Virus record (IMG/VR): IMGVR_UViG_3300032236_001613
Span: 62,001 to 126,000 of that record
Source of the DNA: a virus
Length of the DNA stretch: 64,000 nt
Direction: 5' to 3' (one strand)
Part shown: piece after piece, positions 19,722-27,160 of the stretch
Layout of the letters: each line of letters begins with the position of its first letter
How positions within the stretch are numbered: the first letter of the stretch is position 1
The notes under the pieces: model-generated
What the model was told of the DNA's origin: nothing
Seen by the model: only the letters and a program-made list of their open reading frames with translations
Databases searched by the model: none
Program-made: the position numbers and the translations under genes

Positions 19722-19750
19722 ATTATATGCTAGCACCAGCATAAGGTCAA
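19722..19750 (-). promoter_or_regulatory. upstream minus-strand sigma70 promoter
   Basis: TTGACC, 17 bp, TATAAT. Only a 21-codon frame (MSFSPARRVKYKYKP...) follows at 19712 before the tRNA-Leu promoter; it may be a second promoter for the tRNA or express a peptide. Confidence 0.75.
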
Positions 19751-19760
19751 CAATTAACAA

Positions 19761-19766
19761 TAAATA
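19761..19766 (+). promoter_or_regulatory. T4-type late promoter for 19772-20947
   Basis: AATAAATACTCCT then ATG: 5 nt between TAAATA and the start codon, no SD. Confidence 0.8.
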
Positions 19767-19771
19767 CTCCT

Positions 19772-20947
19772 ATGCGCATCCAAGAGCTACTATTAGAATA
19801 CAACCGACAGATTACCCTACAAAAGATAGGCGATCAGCTGACTCAAACAGCAGCTAGAGAACACACTACTGCAGAAGAGGCTATAGCTGCACTGGAAGAA
19901 ATGGATCCAACCGCAAATAAACAGTATACTCCTTGGCTGGCACGACAATACATTAAGCAGCAGTTTAGATTAGAGGACGCAGATAGAATACGCACAGTAC
20001 TAGATAACTTTGGTCAACTTAAATCAAGACTACCTGTTGAACAAAGAGATATAGGACGTATGGATTTTTACCAACTTGATGATTTAATTAATCAAGTATT
20101 AGATGTTAAACTAGAGGTGGATAAGCCTATTGAAGGAGGTACTTTCCCTATAGTTCCTGACTCCCGAGTCTTATACAACGGACCATTAGGGCAATTAGCT
20201 ATACCAGAAACCCGAGAAGCCAGTTGCGAATTAGGTCGTGGTACTGAATGGTGTACGGCTTATACAAAATCAAATAATCAATTTGATAGTTATAATCGAA
20301 GAGGTCCTTTATACGTATGGCGAGACAAAAATGGTGAGAAATATCAATTCCATTTCAGCGGCGGCCTACAAATGATGGATAGTCGAGATCGCCCTATAGA
20401 AAAAGATAAAATAGATTATTTTAGAAAACAGCATCCTGTACTTAAAAAATTGTTTCGACAAATAGAATCTCAAGCGTTAAAAGACCCTATATTAGCAACT
20501 CAGTATGCCGAAAAAGTAATTGGAGGACGTTGGCCCGAAGGCGAGGCCACAATAGCACAAACCTCACAGGCAGCATATTACTACGCTCGAAAAATAATCA
20601 AAAGTCGGTTTCCTGAGGGGGAAGCAGCATTATTAGAACCATCAACTGACATTAATTTTCTAATTTTTTATGCCGAACAAGTAATCAAAGGTCGTTGGCC
20701 TGAAGCTGAAGAAATGATAGCACAAAACCCATCGGCAGCATTTTACTACGCCCGACACATAATCAAAGGTCCTTTTCCTGAGGGGGAAGACGCAATAGCT
20801 CAAGATGACAGGCTCGCTTACAACTATGCTGTAGAAATACTTAAAGATCGTTTCCTAAAAGGAGAAAAGACTCTACAAAAGAGCAATGTTTATTGGTACC
20901 ATTACAAAAAACATTTCGGAATAAAACAACGTAAAGGTAAAACCTAA
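19772..20947 (+). CDS. predicted internal head protein, WCTA-domain with C-terminal repeats
   Basis: 391 aa. MRIQELLLE|Y is a capsid-targeting-like N-terminus. Residues 10-235 align with 23127-24458: EYNRQITLQKIGDQL, MDP-x-x-x-KQYTPWL, then the signature REASCELGRGTEWCTAYTKS, FDSYNRRGPLY, GEKYQFHF and MMDSRD. From about residue 240 four to five repeats of about 35 aa follow (AYYYARKIIKSRFPEGEAAL-like), a repeat type found in phage proteins. The domain's activity is not known to me. Leaderless late mRNA predicted. Confidence 0.75.
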   Translation: MRIQELLLEYNRQITLQKIGDQLTQTAAREHTTAEEAIAALEEMDPTANKQYTPWLARQYIKQQFRLEDADRIRTVLDNFGQLKSRLPVEQRDIGRMDFYQLDDLINQVLDVKLEVDKPIEGGTFPIVPDSRVLYNGPLGQLAIPETREASCELGRGTEWCTAYTKSNNQFDSYNRRGPLYVWRDKNGEKYQFHFSGGLQMMDSRDRPIEKDKIDYFRKQHPVLKKLFRQIESQALKDPILATQYAEKVIGGRWPEGEATIAQTSQAAYYYARKIIKSRFPEGEAALLEPSTDINFLIFYAEQVIKGRWPEAEEMIAQNPSAAFYYARHIIKGPFPEGEDAIAQDDRLAYNYAVEILKDRFLKGEKTLQKSNVYWYHYKKHFGIKQRKGKT

Positions 20948-20949
20948 TA

Positions 20950-22125
20950 ATGCGTATCCGAGAACTAATTGATCACTCACACCCTATAGTTTACTTAGAC
21001 ATGGACGGAGTATTGGCAGACTTTGATCACGGTTATCGCGAACTATCTGGGCAAGATCCTAAAGACACATTTATACCTAATCCTAAAGATGATCCTGTGC
21101 TTAGCCGAATGATTGGCACAGATTTCTTTGCTAGATTACCTAAGTACAAGACAGCGGATCGGCTAGTTCAAATGGTGGTGGATCGATTTGGATCTTACTC
21201 TATATGCTCAAGCCCATTACGCGGCGATCATGATAACAGTGAGCACAATAAAAAACAATGGATACAGCAACATCTTAATCCACAACCTGCATCCATAGTT
21301 ATAACTGGTAGAAAAGAAAAATACGCTATACGTAATGGAGTTCCGAACATCTTGATTGACGATAAGTCATCTAATATTGCTAAATGGACTGCTAAAGGTG
21401 GAATAGGCATACTCTATTACGCTCCTAGAGATTCTTTAAATCAAGTGGCTAAAGTTCTTGATCAGTCTTTAAACGAAGAAAAAATCGAGTTCGATCCTGC
21501 TGATCCCGAACATGAAGAACAGTTTCTTAGACCTAAAGAGTTTCGTAAACAGGGCGCATACTCTTATGTAACTCATCATCCTAGTCATGATCCACATATG
21601 GTTCAAAAGACAGATCGTACCGCTTTACCACCTGAACAGAATCCTTTTTATCAATATGCTCGAGCAATTGCTACAGCAGAAAAACGTAACACTAACCCAT
21701 ACTTGCCTAGAGTACGAGTAGTTGATGCCGAAGAAACAGATTGGGGTGGCGTAGTCTTTACTTACGAATGCGAAAGATTACATGACTTTACCGAAGTAGA
21801 ACACCAGTTGGGCGAAGATGTAGTTGTAAACATAGGCAGAAAAATGTTTAATGATTACGACACATTATCACGAAATTACATTAGAGACCACAGAGGTGAT
21901 AACCTCAATGCTTGGGAAGTATTAGCAGGAATATTGCACTTTATGCAAGTAGGACATAAATGGAATTGGGTTAAAGACCCATTATTCAAACAGGCACTAG
22001 ATATTCTAAAGGAAATTGACGAGCAGACTGGTAACTTCTTTCAATGGGATTGGAAGGCAGATAACCTAATGATTAGGTTCACCAGTAAAGGTCCTCAGCT
22101 AGTGCTTACGGATCCGTTAAGTTAA
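20950..22125 (+). CDS. HAD-type nucleotidase-like domain fused to kinase-like domain
   Basis: 391 aa, 2 bp after the previous gene. Residues 13-190 look like a 5'(3')-deoxyribonucleotidase-type HAD phosphatase: motif I IVYLDMDGVLADF, a CSSP stretch for motif II, and ILIDDK for motif IV. From about residue 205 a second domain has GAYS-x-V, ...DPHMVQK and a C-terminal WDWKADNLMIRF...LVLTDP resembling a kinase catalytic loop and metal site. MRIRELIDHS at the start resembles the capsid-targeting family but lacks the terminal Glu. Confidence 0.7.
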   Translation: MRIRELIDHSHPIVYLDMDGVLADFDHGYRELSGQDPKDTFIPNPKDDPVLSRMIGTDFFARLPKYKTADRLVQMVVDRFGSYSICSSPLRGDHDNSEHNKKQWIQQHLNPQPASIVITGRKEKYAIRNGVPNILIDDKSSNIAKWTAKGGIGILYYAPRDSLNQVAKVLDQSLNEEKIEFDPADPEHEEQFLRPKEFRKQGAYSYVTHHPSHDPHMVQKTDRTALPPEQNPFYQYARAIATAEKRNTNPYLPRVRVVDAEETDWGGVVFTYECERLHDFTEVEHQLGEDVVVNIGRKMFNDYDTLSRNYIRDHRGDNLNAWEVLAGILHFMQVGHKWNWVKDPLFKQALDILKEIDEQTGNFFQWDWKADNLMIRFTSKGPQLVLTDPLS

Positions 22126-22130
22126 TAAGT

Positions 22131-22208
22131 TGGTGGGACTACTAGGGTACGATCCTAGACTCTCGCCGATTATGAGTCGGGGGTTTTAACCAATTAAACT
22201 ATAGTCCC
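22131..22208 (-). tRNA. tRNA-Met(CAU) (or Ile2)
   Basis: 78-nt cloverleaf on the minus strand: acceptor GGGACTA/TAGTCCC perfect, D arm GTTT/AAAC, anticodon stem CCCGA/TCGGC with loop CTCATAA (anticodon CAT), T arm CTAGG-ATCGTAC-CCTAG, encoded CCA. The T loop starts with A instead of the usual T. A CAT anticodon may be elongator Met or lysidine-modified Ile. Confidence 0.92.
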
Positions 22209-22216
22209 TTAAAAAT

Positions 22217-22363
22217 TTAAGCCTCAGTCAAGTATGCGTATTGATGTCCCGGATACTGTGCATCCAAACGGCGCCTAGCATCCCAATAATCATCAGCTAG
22301 AATACGAACATCAAAGTAATCACTACGATCCAAACTGTAAACTCTAGCCTTGTAAGTACGCAT
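22217..22363 (-). CDS. small hypothetical protein
   Basis: 48 aa read directly: MRTYKARVYSLDRSDYFDVR then ILADDYWDARRRLDAQYPG. The plan (basic strand, acidic turn, helix, strand) suggests a small alpha/beta fold. AAGGACACAGC precedes the ATG at 22363; promoter at 22401-22429. Early-type gene inside the late cluster, just upstream of tRNA-Met and likely cotranscribed with it. Confidence 0.7.
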   Translation of the reverse strand: MRTYKARVYSLDRSDYFDVRILADDYWDARRRLDAQYPGHQYAYLTEA

Positions 22364-22400
22364 TGCTGTGTCCTTGTGTGTAACTGTCTAAGTGCAGACT

Positions 22401-22429
22401 AATATACACTGATACTAGCAAATGGTCAA
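22401..22429 (-). promoter_or_regulatory. sigma70 promoter for 22217-22363 and tRNA-Met
   Basis: TTGACC, 17 bp, TATATT. Confidence 0.75.
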
Positions 22430-22455
22430 GGCCTCTGCAGCGGGGTATTAGGTTA

Positions 22456-22461
22456 TAAATA
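22456..22461 (+). promoter_or_regulatory. T4-type late promoter for 22468-23130
   Basis: TTATAAATAATAATT then ATG; 6 nt between TAAATA and ATG, no SD. Confidence 0.85.
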
Positions 22462-22467
22462 ATAATT

Positions 22468-23130
22468 ATGCGTGCACAAGAAGTATTTGAATCTTATAGA
22501 TGGAGCTGGTCAGACGATGATGCAGAACAGCTCTCTAGTAAGATCCCACCCAAATATCTAGAAAGATTACGTAATCTCACTGTCCGGGATCGACGAGTTA
22601 GCAACTTTATGGATACCCATAACATTAACTTGGTTCAATTTCTCACAAGATTTCAGGAACAAAAGGGTTTAGATCCAGTAAACAAAACTGAGTTAGCATC
22701 TGATTTTATTGTTAAGATTCCGAAAAATAATCCTGAAGGTTTTTATTTTGCAAATAAATCTAATGAAGTTAGAGCCGGTGCCGAATTAGATATTGCAGAT
22801 CAAGCACATACAGATCTATATCGCGTTTATATGAAGACCAAACTTCGCGCAGAAAAGATAAACACTCCATTTACATTAACATTAAAAGAAGCCGCCGACA
22901 TCTTTAAAGCACAGGGAGGCAAATGTGCATTAACTGGAGAAAAGTTAGGAAAAGGACTAGGATCATCACCCAGTATGGATCAACGAGTTCCTAGAGTGAG
23001 AGGCGGCCCTGGTTATACTAAAGACAATGTACAATGGGTTACCGCACAGATTAACTTTGCTAAACAGAATTTAACTAATGAAGAATTTGCAGATCTTTGT
23101 AAAAAAGTTGCTGCACATTCCGGGAATTAG
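22468..23130 (+). CDS. HNH-type nuclease with capsid-targeting-like N-terminus
   Basis: 220 aa. MRAQEVFE|S fits the (V)-F-E cleavage pattern. The C-terminal 75 residues have the layout of a compact HNH/EndoVII-type fold: GGKCALTGEKLG, SPSMDQRVPRVRGGPGYT and DNVQWVTAQINFAKQNLTNE. The His of a classic HNH is not obvious (SMDQR replaces the usual DH), so this may be a variant. If packaged it would act on host or competing DNA early in infection; inference. Confidence 0.7.
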   Translation: MRAQEVFESYRWSWSDDDAEQLSSKIPPKYLERLRNLTVRDRRVSNFMDTHNINLVQFLTRFQEQKGLDPVNKTELASDFIVKIPKNNPEGFYFANKSNEVRAGAELDIADQAHTDLYRVYMKTKLRAEKINTPFTLTLKEAADIFKAQGGKCALTGEKLGKGLGSSPSMDQRVPRVRGGPGYTKDNVQWVTAQINFAKQNLTNEEFADLCKKVAAHSGN

Positions 23131-24458
23131 AGTCTGTACCATTTGTCCTTTAACTTTACTAAAAACCTCGATACAGTTTGATACGCATAATGGCCATCAT
23201 ACTCTGTAGGCCCCGATTCCATGTCCCGAATAAGTTCGTTCACAGTATCTTTGAATTGCCTACGATATGTTAAGTCTGCTTGATCTGCGTTGCCTAAGGT
23301 CTTGATTTCATGCTTTCCTGGACCATCCGTGGGTAGATAATAGCGATCAGCTACAACTACTACAGCAGAAAAATCAGGTGGAAATATGGCATATACAAGT
23401 TGGGATGCTTTTTGTCCACGACTGGGTGCAACTCTGAGTGTTTGTAAAAAAGAACCCATATGTACATTAAAAAGTTCTTCAAAAGGATCAACCAACTCCC
23501 ATTCAAACATACCACTTTCTACTAGAATGCAAGAGTACATGCCATTTTCTAATTGACGAGCTTTCCATTTAAGATATTGTTTTGTATGGTTTAATCCATT
23601 ATAAGATGGCTTACGTGGTGGCTTTAACCAACTTAAACGATATTCTTTAGCTTGGTCTGCAAAGATTTTTGATAGCTCAGGAAACCTTCTAACTAGACTG
23701 CTGCCCCACTCACTAATGTCATTATCATGTTCGTCCATAAACTGGTGGCTAGGAAAATGAAACTGGTATTTTTCCCCAGTATGTACAGGCTGTCTAGGTA
23801 TTATAATATACATAGGACCATCTTGGTTATAGCTGTTAAACATGTTGTTGTTTGTAGCAGCTGTACACCAACGAGTGTTCTGCCCATAAAAGCAAGCTGC
23901 TTCTCGATCATTTGGTTTTATAACAATTAGACGATCATCACGAAATACTTCATCGTAATCGCCGCGGGGTGACTTCTGCTTTTGGTCATCTCTACGACTT
24001 CTGACTGCAGAAAAAGCGTTATATAACGTTCTAAAATTATAAGCGTTAATATCTCTAAGATTAGTTAATCTGCGACGTTTGTAGTCATCAAATTTTTCTA
24101 GAGAATCTGTAATCTCAGTAGCTACATCTTCTGCATGCATCGCGTCCTTACAATAGTTTTTTATTAACCATTGAGTGTATTCTTTATGTGGGGTGGGATC
24201 CATTAATTCAAAAATATTTACTAAGATTTTTTTAGACTCAGCTTCGATTGCATGGCGAGGATTATCATAGTCGTTGTGTTCGTCATAGGCCATACATAAA
24301 ATACTGTACCCTCTTTCACTAAGTAGGTCAGCAGATTTTAGACGTTGTATGTGATTATAACTTTCCAATTCAAAGAAATGTTTATACAACTTATCACCAT
24401 AATTCTTAACGGTGATTTCATGATTATATTCGACAAGGAACAGTTCGTTGAGTAACAT
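23127..24458 (-). CDS. predicted internal head protein, WCTA-domain paralogue
   Basis: 443 aa. MLLNELFLVE|Y, then EYNHEITVKNYGDKL, MDPTPHKEYTQWL, REAACFYGQNTRWCTAATNN, FNSYNQDGPMY, GEKYQFHF and FMDEHD, collinear with 19772-20947. The C-terminal 180 residues are unrelated to that paralogue's repeats. Its stop overlaps the convergent nuclease gene. Third gene of the 25268-24871-24458 late operon. Activity unknown. Confidence 0.75.
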   Translation of the reverse strand: MLLNELFLVEYNHEITVKNYGDKLYKHFFELESYNHIQRLKSADLLSERGYSILCMAYDEHNDYDNPRHAIEAESKKILVNIFELMDPTPHKEYTQWLIKNYCKDAMHAEDVATEITDSLEKFDDYKRRRLTNLRDINAYNFRTLYNAFSAVRSRRDDQKQKSPRGDYDEVFRDDRLIVIKPNDREAACFYGQNTRWCTAATNNNMFNSYNQDGPMYIIIPRQPVHTGEKYQFHFPSHQFMDEHDNDISEWGSSLVRRFPELSKIFADQAKEYRLSWLKPPRKPSYNGLNHTKQYLKWKARQLENGMYSCILVESGMFEWELVDPFEELFNVHMGSFLQTLRVAPSRGQKASQLVYAIFPPDFSAVVVVADRYYLPTDGPGKHEIKTLGNADQADLTYRRQFKDTVNELIRDMESGPTEYDGHYAYQTVSRFLVKLKDKWYRL

Positions 24459-24460
24459 TA

Positions 24461-24871
24461 TTAGGCCTGATCTGCATCCATCACATCACAAGTAAGTGGC
24501 CAAGGTCCACGATGCGGCGGGCGTTGCATTGCTTTATAATGATCATAATTGGTATTGGCTGCAGCATGATTTTCGATGTTACTTGCTACTGTTTCGGCAA
24601 TGTCTCTATTGCTGTAACTAGCAACTGGTGCCCACCCTTGCCCGTGTGCTTGATGTACACGGCGTGCAGCTTCCCCAGGGCTTAATCTAGTACCTGCTAC
24701 TACAGCTTCGACTACTACTTCAAATGGTGTAACTGCATCATTTAGGATTACTACTGTAAATCCTCCAGGGACGTATAGTGGTACTTCTTGTCTTTGACGA
24801 ACTGTTGGACGATCAACTACTGTATCATCGTCAGTATCTACTGGTGCTTCAACTAATTCTTGTATACGCAT
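24461..24871 (-). CDS. clpS: ClpS-like adaptor with capsid-targeting-like N-terminus
   Basis: 136 aa. After MRIQELVE|A and an acidic linker, residues 30-130 align with ClpS: VPLYVPGGFTVVILNDAVTP (cf. YKVILVNDDYTP), F-E-V-V-V-E-A, RRVHQAHGQGWAPV (cf. LMLAVHYQG-x-A), the IAETVASN helix, and a C-terminal PLTCDVMDA (cf. PLLCTLEKA) after an insertion. ClpS delivers N-degron proteins to ClpAP. The Asn-Asp and His of the ligand pocket are kept; the second Asp is Ala and the gatekeeper Met is Phe, so specificity may differ. Confidence 0.8.
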   Translation of the reverse strand: MRIQELVEAPVDTDDDTVVDRPTVRQRQEVPLYVPGGFTVVILNDAVTPFEVVVEAVVAGTRLSPGEAARRVHQAHGQGWAPVASYSNRDIAETVASNIENHAAANTNYDHYKAMQRPPHRGPWPLTCDVMDADQA

Positions 24872-24875
24872 ACGA

Positions 24876-25268
24876 TTATGCCACCGTTGGTCTTATGGAT
24901 TTTTGTAATCCTTGTATATTTTTACCTAGATCGTCTTGATCTTTTTGTATTTGTTGACTTTTTTGTACAATTGCATCAAGTTCTTTCTGTTGTTCTGGGT
25001 TGTTAGCTAGTGGTAGACCTTCGGGATTTTTAAGAGCTTGTTTGGCAAGATTGTATCCGCCGGAAAATGCTCCAGCAGCACTGCCCATTTTAGCTGCTCC
25101 TACCTGTGCATTTGCCACAGTAGAACCCAATGCTGATCCAACTTTGCCAGCTAACTTACTAGCAATACCACCACTGCCTGGCGTATCTGTACTACCTGCT
25201 GTCGGAGTTCCAATAGTAGTAGTTCCACCCTGTTCAATTAAGTCAATATAATATCTTAGGTTTTTCAT
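24876..25268 (-). CDS. predicted internal head protein, Ala/Gly-rich
   Basis: 130 aa. MKNLRYYIDLIE|Q is the capsid-targeting-like start. The middle is small-residue rich (ASKLAGKVGSALGSTVANAQ), the end is a helix (KSQQIQKDQDDLGKNIQ). First gene of a late operon leading to the ClpS-like and WCTA genes; TAAATA ends 5 nt before its ATG. Function unknown; the small-residue helices might be membrane-active. Confidence 0.65.
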   Translation of the reverse strand: MKNLRYYIDLIEQGGTTTIGTPTAGSTDTPGSGGIASKLAGKVGSALGSTVANAQVGAAKMGSAAGAFSGGYNLAKQALKNPEGLPLANNPEQQKELDAIVQKSQQIQKDQDDLGKNIQGLQKSIRPTVA

Positions 25269-25273
25269 AAAGA

Positions 25274-25279
25274 TATTTA
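25274..25279 (-). promoter_or_regulatory. T4-type late promoter for 25268-23127 operon
   Basis: GCTAAATATCTTT then ATG on the minus strand. Divergent from the late promoter at 25295-25300. Confidence 0.75.
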
Positions 25280-25294
25280 GCTGAGTTTAAACAA

Positions 25295-25300
25295 TAAATA
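25295..25300 (+). promoter_or_regulatory. T4-type late promoter for 25307-25498
   Basis: CAATAAATAGATTGT then ATG; 6 nt between TAAATA and ATG. Confidence 0.85.
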
Positions 25301-25306
25301 GATTGT

Positions 25307-25498
25307 ATGCGCATACATGATTTATTAGAAAACTTTGCAGATGGTAAAGGTCCAGGACGTCCAGGCGATAGTCAACGTCATGGTATTCCAAAGAAAGCCA
25401 CAATGGCTCAGCTACAGAAAGCTGCTCGAGCTAAAGGACGTAAAGGACAATTAGCACGTTGGCAAATTAATATGCGTCGTGGTAAGAAGAAAAAGTAA
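25307..25498 (+). CDS. very basic predicted internal head protein
   Basis: 63 aa. MRIHDLLE|N, then KGPGRPGDSQRHGIPKKATM and a strongly basic end (ARAKGRKGQLARWQINMRR, GKKKK). A basic, DNA-compatible protein with a capsid-targeting-like start is what T4-type internal proteins look like. Function beyond DNA binding is unknown. Confidence 0.75.
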   Translation: MRIHDLLENFADGKGPGRPGDSQRHGIPKKATMAQLQKAARAKGRKGQLARWQINMRRGKKKK

Positions 25499-25501
25499 TC
25501 T

Positions 25502-25702
25502 TTATTTTTTTACTAGATTTCTAATATCTTCGACTTTTTCTCTTTCGATTAGATCAATTATAACACCGGTGAGTTCTATTTCTTTCTTAATAAAGAACAT
25601 CTTACGATTAAGTTCTTCTAAGCGTTCTTGATAAAATTTTAATTCTTTTTCTTTTTCTTCTTTTAATTTGTATATGTCTTGAATTAAAATTATATCACTC
25701 AT
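25502..25702 (-). CDS. small coiled-coil protein
   Basis: 66 aa, nearly all charged helix (YKLKEEKEKELKFYQERLEE). It follows 25708-26280 by 5 bp, so is probably in the same late transcript. Convergent with the basic protein gene, 3 bp apart. Function unknown. Confidence 0.65.
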   Translation of the reverse strand: MSDIILIQDIYKLKEEKEKELKFYQERLEELNRKMFFIKKEIELTGVIIDLIEREKVEDIRNLVKK

Positions 25703-25707
25703 TAGGC

Positions 25708-26280
25708 TTATCCCCAGCTAATACTAGCTCCATTTTCTTGAGCAAATTTTACCATTTTGATCAGTGCATCAATATATCTATCAATTTGACTTTGACTACG
25801 ACCCACATCTATCATTCTAGGACCAGTATGTCCGATATGTGTAACACCTTGATCGTCAGTATGCTGGCGGCCCATAGGACCACGTTCATCACTAGGGTCC
25901 TGAGTATATTGGCTAGTATTTTGATTCTTTAACTGGATAAGTCTACGCATAAGCTTAGGTAGATCTTGATGATGTATTATGCCCGAATAGTCAGTATCTG
26001 TAATTCCTAGCATACGTTGTATCTCAAACCCGTTGGAATTACTTACACTTAGTTCAGGAGCACTAGAAACCCATTCTTCGGTTTCTCCCGCACCATCACA
26101 GCGTCTGCATGTTTCTTCGCCGGTACTCCACCGCTGTTTTCCTGTGCCATCACATACAAAACAAGGCTCCATTTGTTTGCTTTGCCATTCCATACTGGAC
26201 CAAACTTTATCCCCGTCATAATCTGTTAATTTTACAGGGTTAAAGGTCATGCCTTCAATTAATAAATCTTTAATACGCAT
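25708..26280 (-). CDS. predicted internal head protein with CxxCxGxG zinc motif
   Basis: 190 aa. MRIKDLLIE|G start. Residues 35-70 hold CFVCDGTGKQ and CRRCDGAGET, a pair of CxxCxGxG repeats as in the DnaJ zinc domain, likely one zinc site. The rest has no recognised domain (GRSQSQIDRYIDALIKMVKF near the end). TAAATA ends 5 nt before the ATG; no SD. Confidence 0.7.
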   Translation of the reverse strand: MRIKDLLIEGMTFNPVKLTDYDGDKVWSSMEWQSKQMEPCFVCDGTGKQRWSTGEETCRRCDGAGETEEWVSSAPELSVSNSNGFEIQRMLGITDTDYSGIIHHQDLPKLMRRLIQLKNQNTSQYTQDPSDERGPMGRQHTDDQGVTHIGHTGPRMIDVGRSQSQIDRYIDALIKMVKFAQENGASISWG

Positions 26281-26285
26281 AAAAT

Positions 26286-26291
26286 TATTTA
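26286..26291 (-). promoter_or_regulatory. T4-type late promoter for 26280-25502
   Basis: GCATAAATAATTTT then ATG on the minus strand; 5 nt gap. Confidence 0.8.
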
Positions 26292-26304
26292 TGCCAAACT
26301 GATC

Positions 26305-27081
26305 TTACTTTGCAGGCGGGGGCGACTGTACAAAAAGTTTCTGTGCAGCGATGCTATCTACAGGCGGCGCAAGTATAGTCCAATCAGATCCTAACACAGG
26401 TGTTAGATGAATATGACTACGAGGTATCCAATACTTATCTACATCAATATCTAACTGATCAACCATATTACTGATAACCGAATCTAAACAAACTAATGCG
26501 TTAGCGTTTTCGATAATAGTCAACCAATCAAAAATACTACCTGTAATGCCTTCTCGAATATCGATGCGTTGCCAATCCGATGGCAAACTTGAAAGGTCAG
26601 GATTAGTTTTAAAGCTGCTGCCTTCCAAATGTGTTACGTAGTAATTGGTATTCTTTACTAGACGATCGTACAATGCGTTTTCGGTTACTGTGTCTCTAGT
26701 AATGCATTCAGATAACTTCCATTTATTTTTAAAAGGAACTCCAGCTTTAGTATACTTAAACTCATCAAATTTCTGTATTTGGAACCAAGGAACGTCGCTG
26801 AGTTCTGGGATTACATTTAGGCTCTGATATAAGCAGACTATTTCATCACAGCCCGCTTTGTTAAGTAGCTTCATCGGATCCTCGTAGAAGAATTTACCAG
26901 CTGCGTCGGTTACCATAGGAATCCAATTTACCCAAGGTGCAGTGTTGATAAAACTTGGTAAAAATTCCTGACAAATTGGCCAATAAATTTGTACACCTTC
27001 GTTGTAATAATAACGTGCAATAGGCAACGCCATGCAAATATCACCTAATCCTCTACTCTGTATAATGCCAAGTTTCTTCAT
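26305..27081 (-). CDS. glycosyltransferase family 9-like protein
   Basis: 258 aa. GIIQSRGLGDICMALPIARY at the N-terminus, Y-W-P and a C-terminal ENANALVCLDSVISNMVDQ match the heptosyltransferase-like GT-B plan (GDxxxALP; a short motif with D-S before the sugar-donor helix). It lacks a capsid-targeting start and has an SD (AGAGGAAC). Likely modifies phage structural proteins or host surface sugars; substrate unknown. Confidence 0.65.
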   Translation of the reverse strand: MKKLGIIQSRGLGDICMALPIARYYYNEGVQIYWPICQEFLPSFINTAPWVNWIPMVTDAAGKFFYEDPMKLLNKAGCDEIVCLYQSLNVIPELSDVPWFQIQKFDEFKYTKAGVPFKNKWKLSECITRDTVTENALYDRLVKNTNYYVTHLEGSSFKTNPDLSSLPSDWQRIDIREGITGSIFDWLTIIENANALVCLDSVISNMVDQLDIDVDKYWIPRSHIHLTPVLGSDWTILAPPVDSIAAQKLFVQSPPPAK

Positions 27082-27109
27082 ATGTTCCTCTTAAGTAAAA
27101 TAATATACG

Positions 27110-27115
27110 TATTTA
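27110..27115 (-). promoter_or_regulatory. T4-type late promoter for 26305-27081
   Basis: ATTAAATACGT on the minus strand, 28 bp upstream of the ATG with an SD between, so a leadered mRNA. Confidence 0.65.
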
Positions 27116-27149
27116 ATATTTGTCTAATATCTAAATTATAATTTTGATA

Positions 27150-27155
27150 TAAATA
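27150..27155 (+). promoter_or_regulatory. T4-type late promoter for 27161-27424
   Basis: GATATAAATAATTGT then ATG; 5 nt gap, no SD. Divergent from 27110-27115. Confidence 0.85.
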
Positions 27156-27160
27156 ATTGT

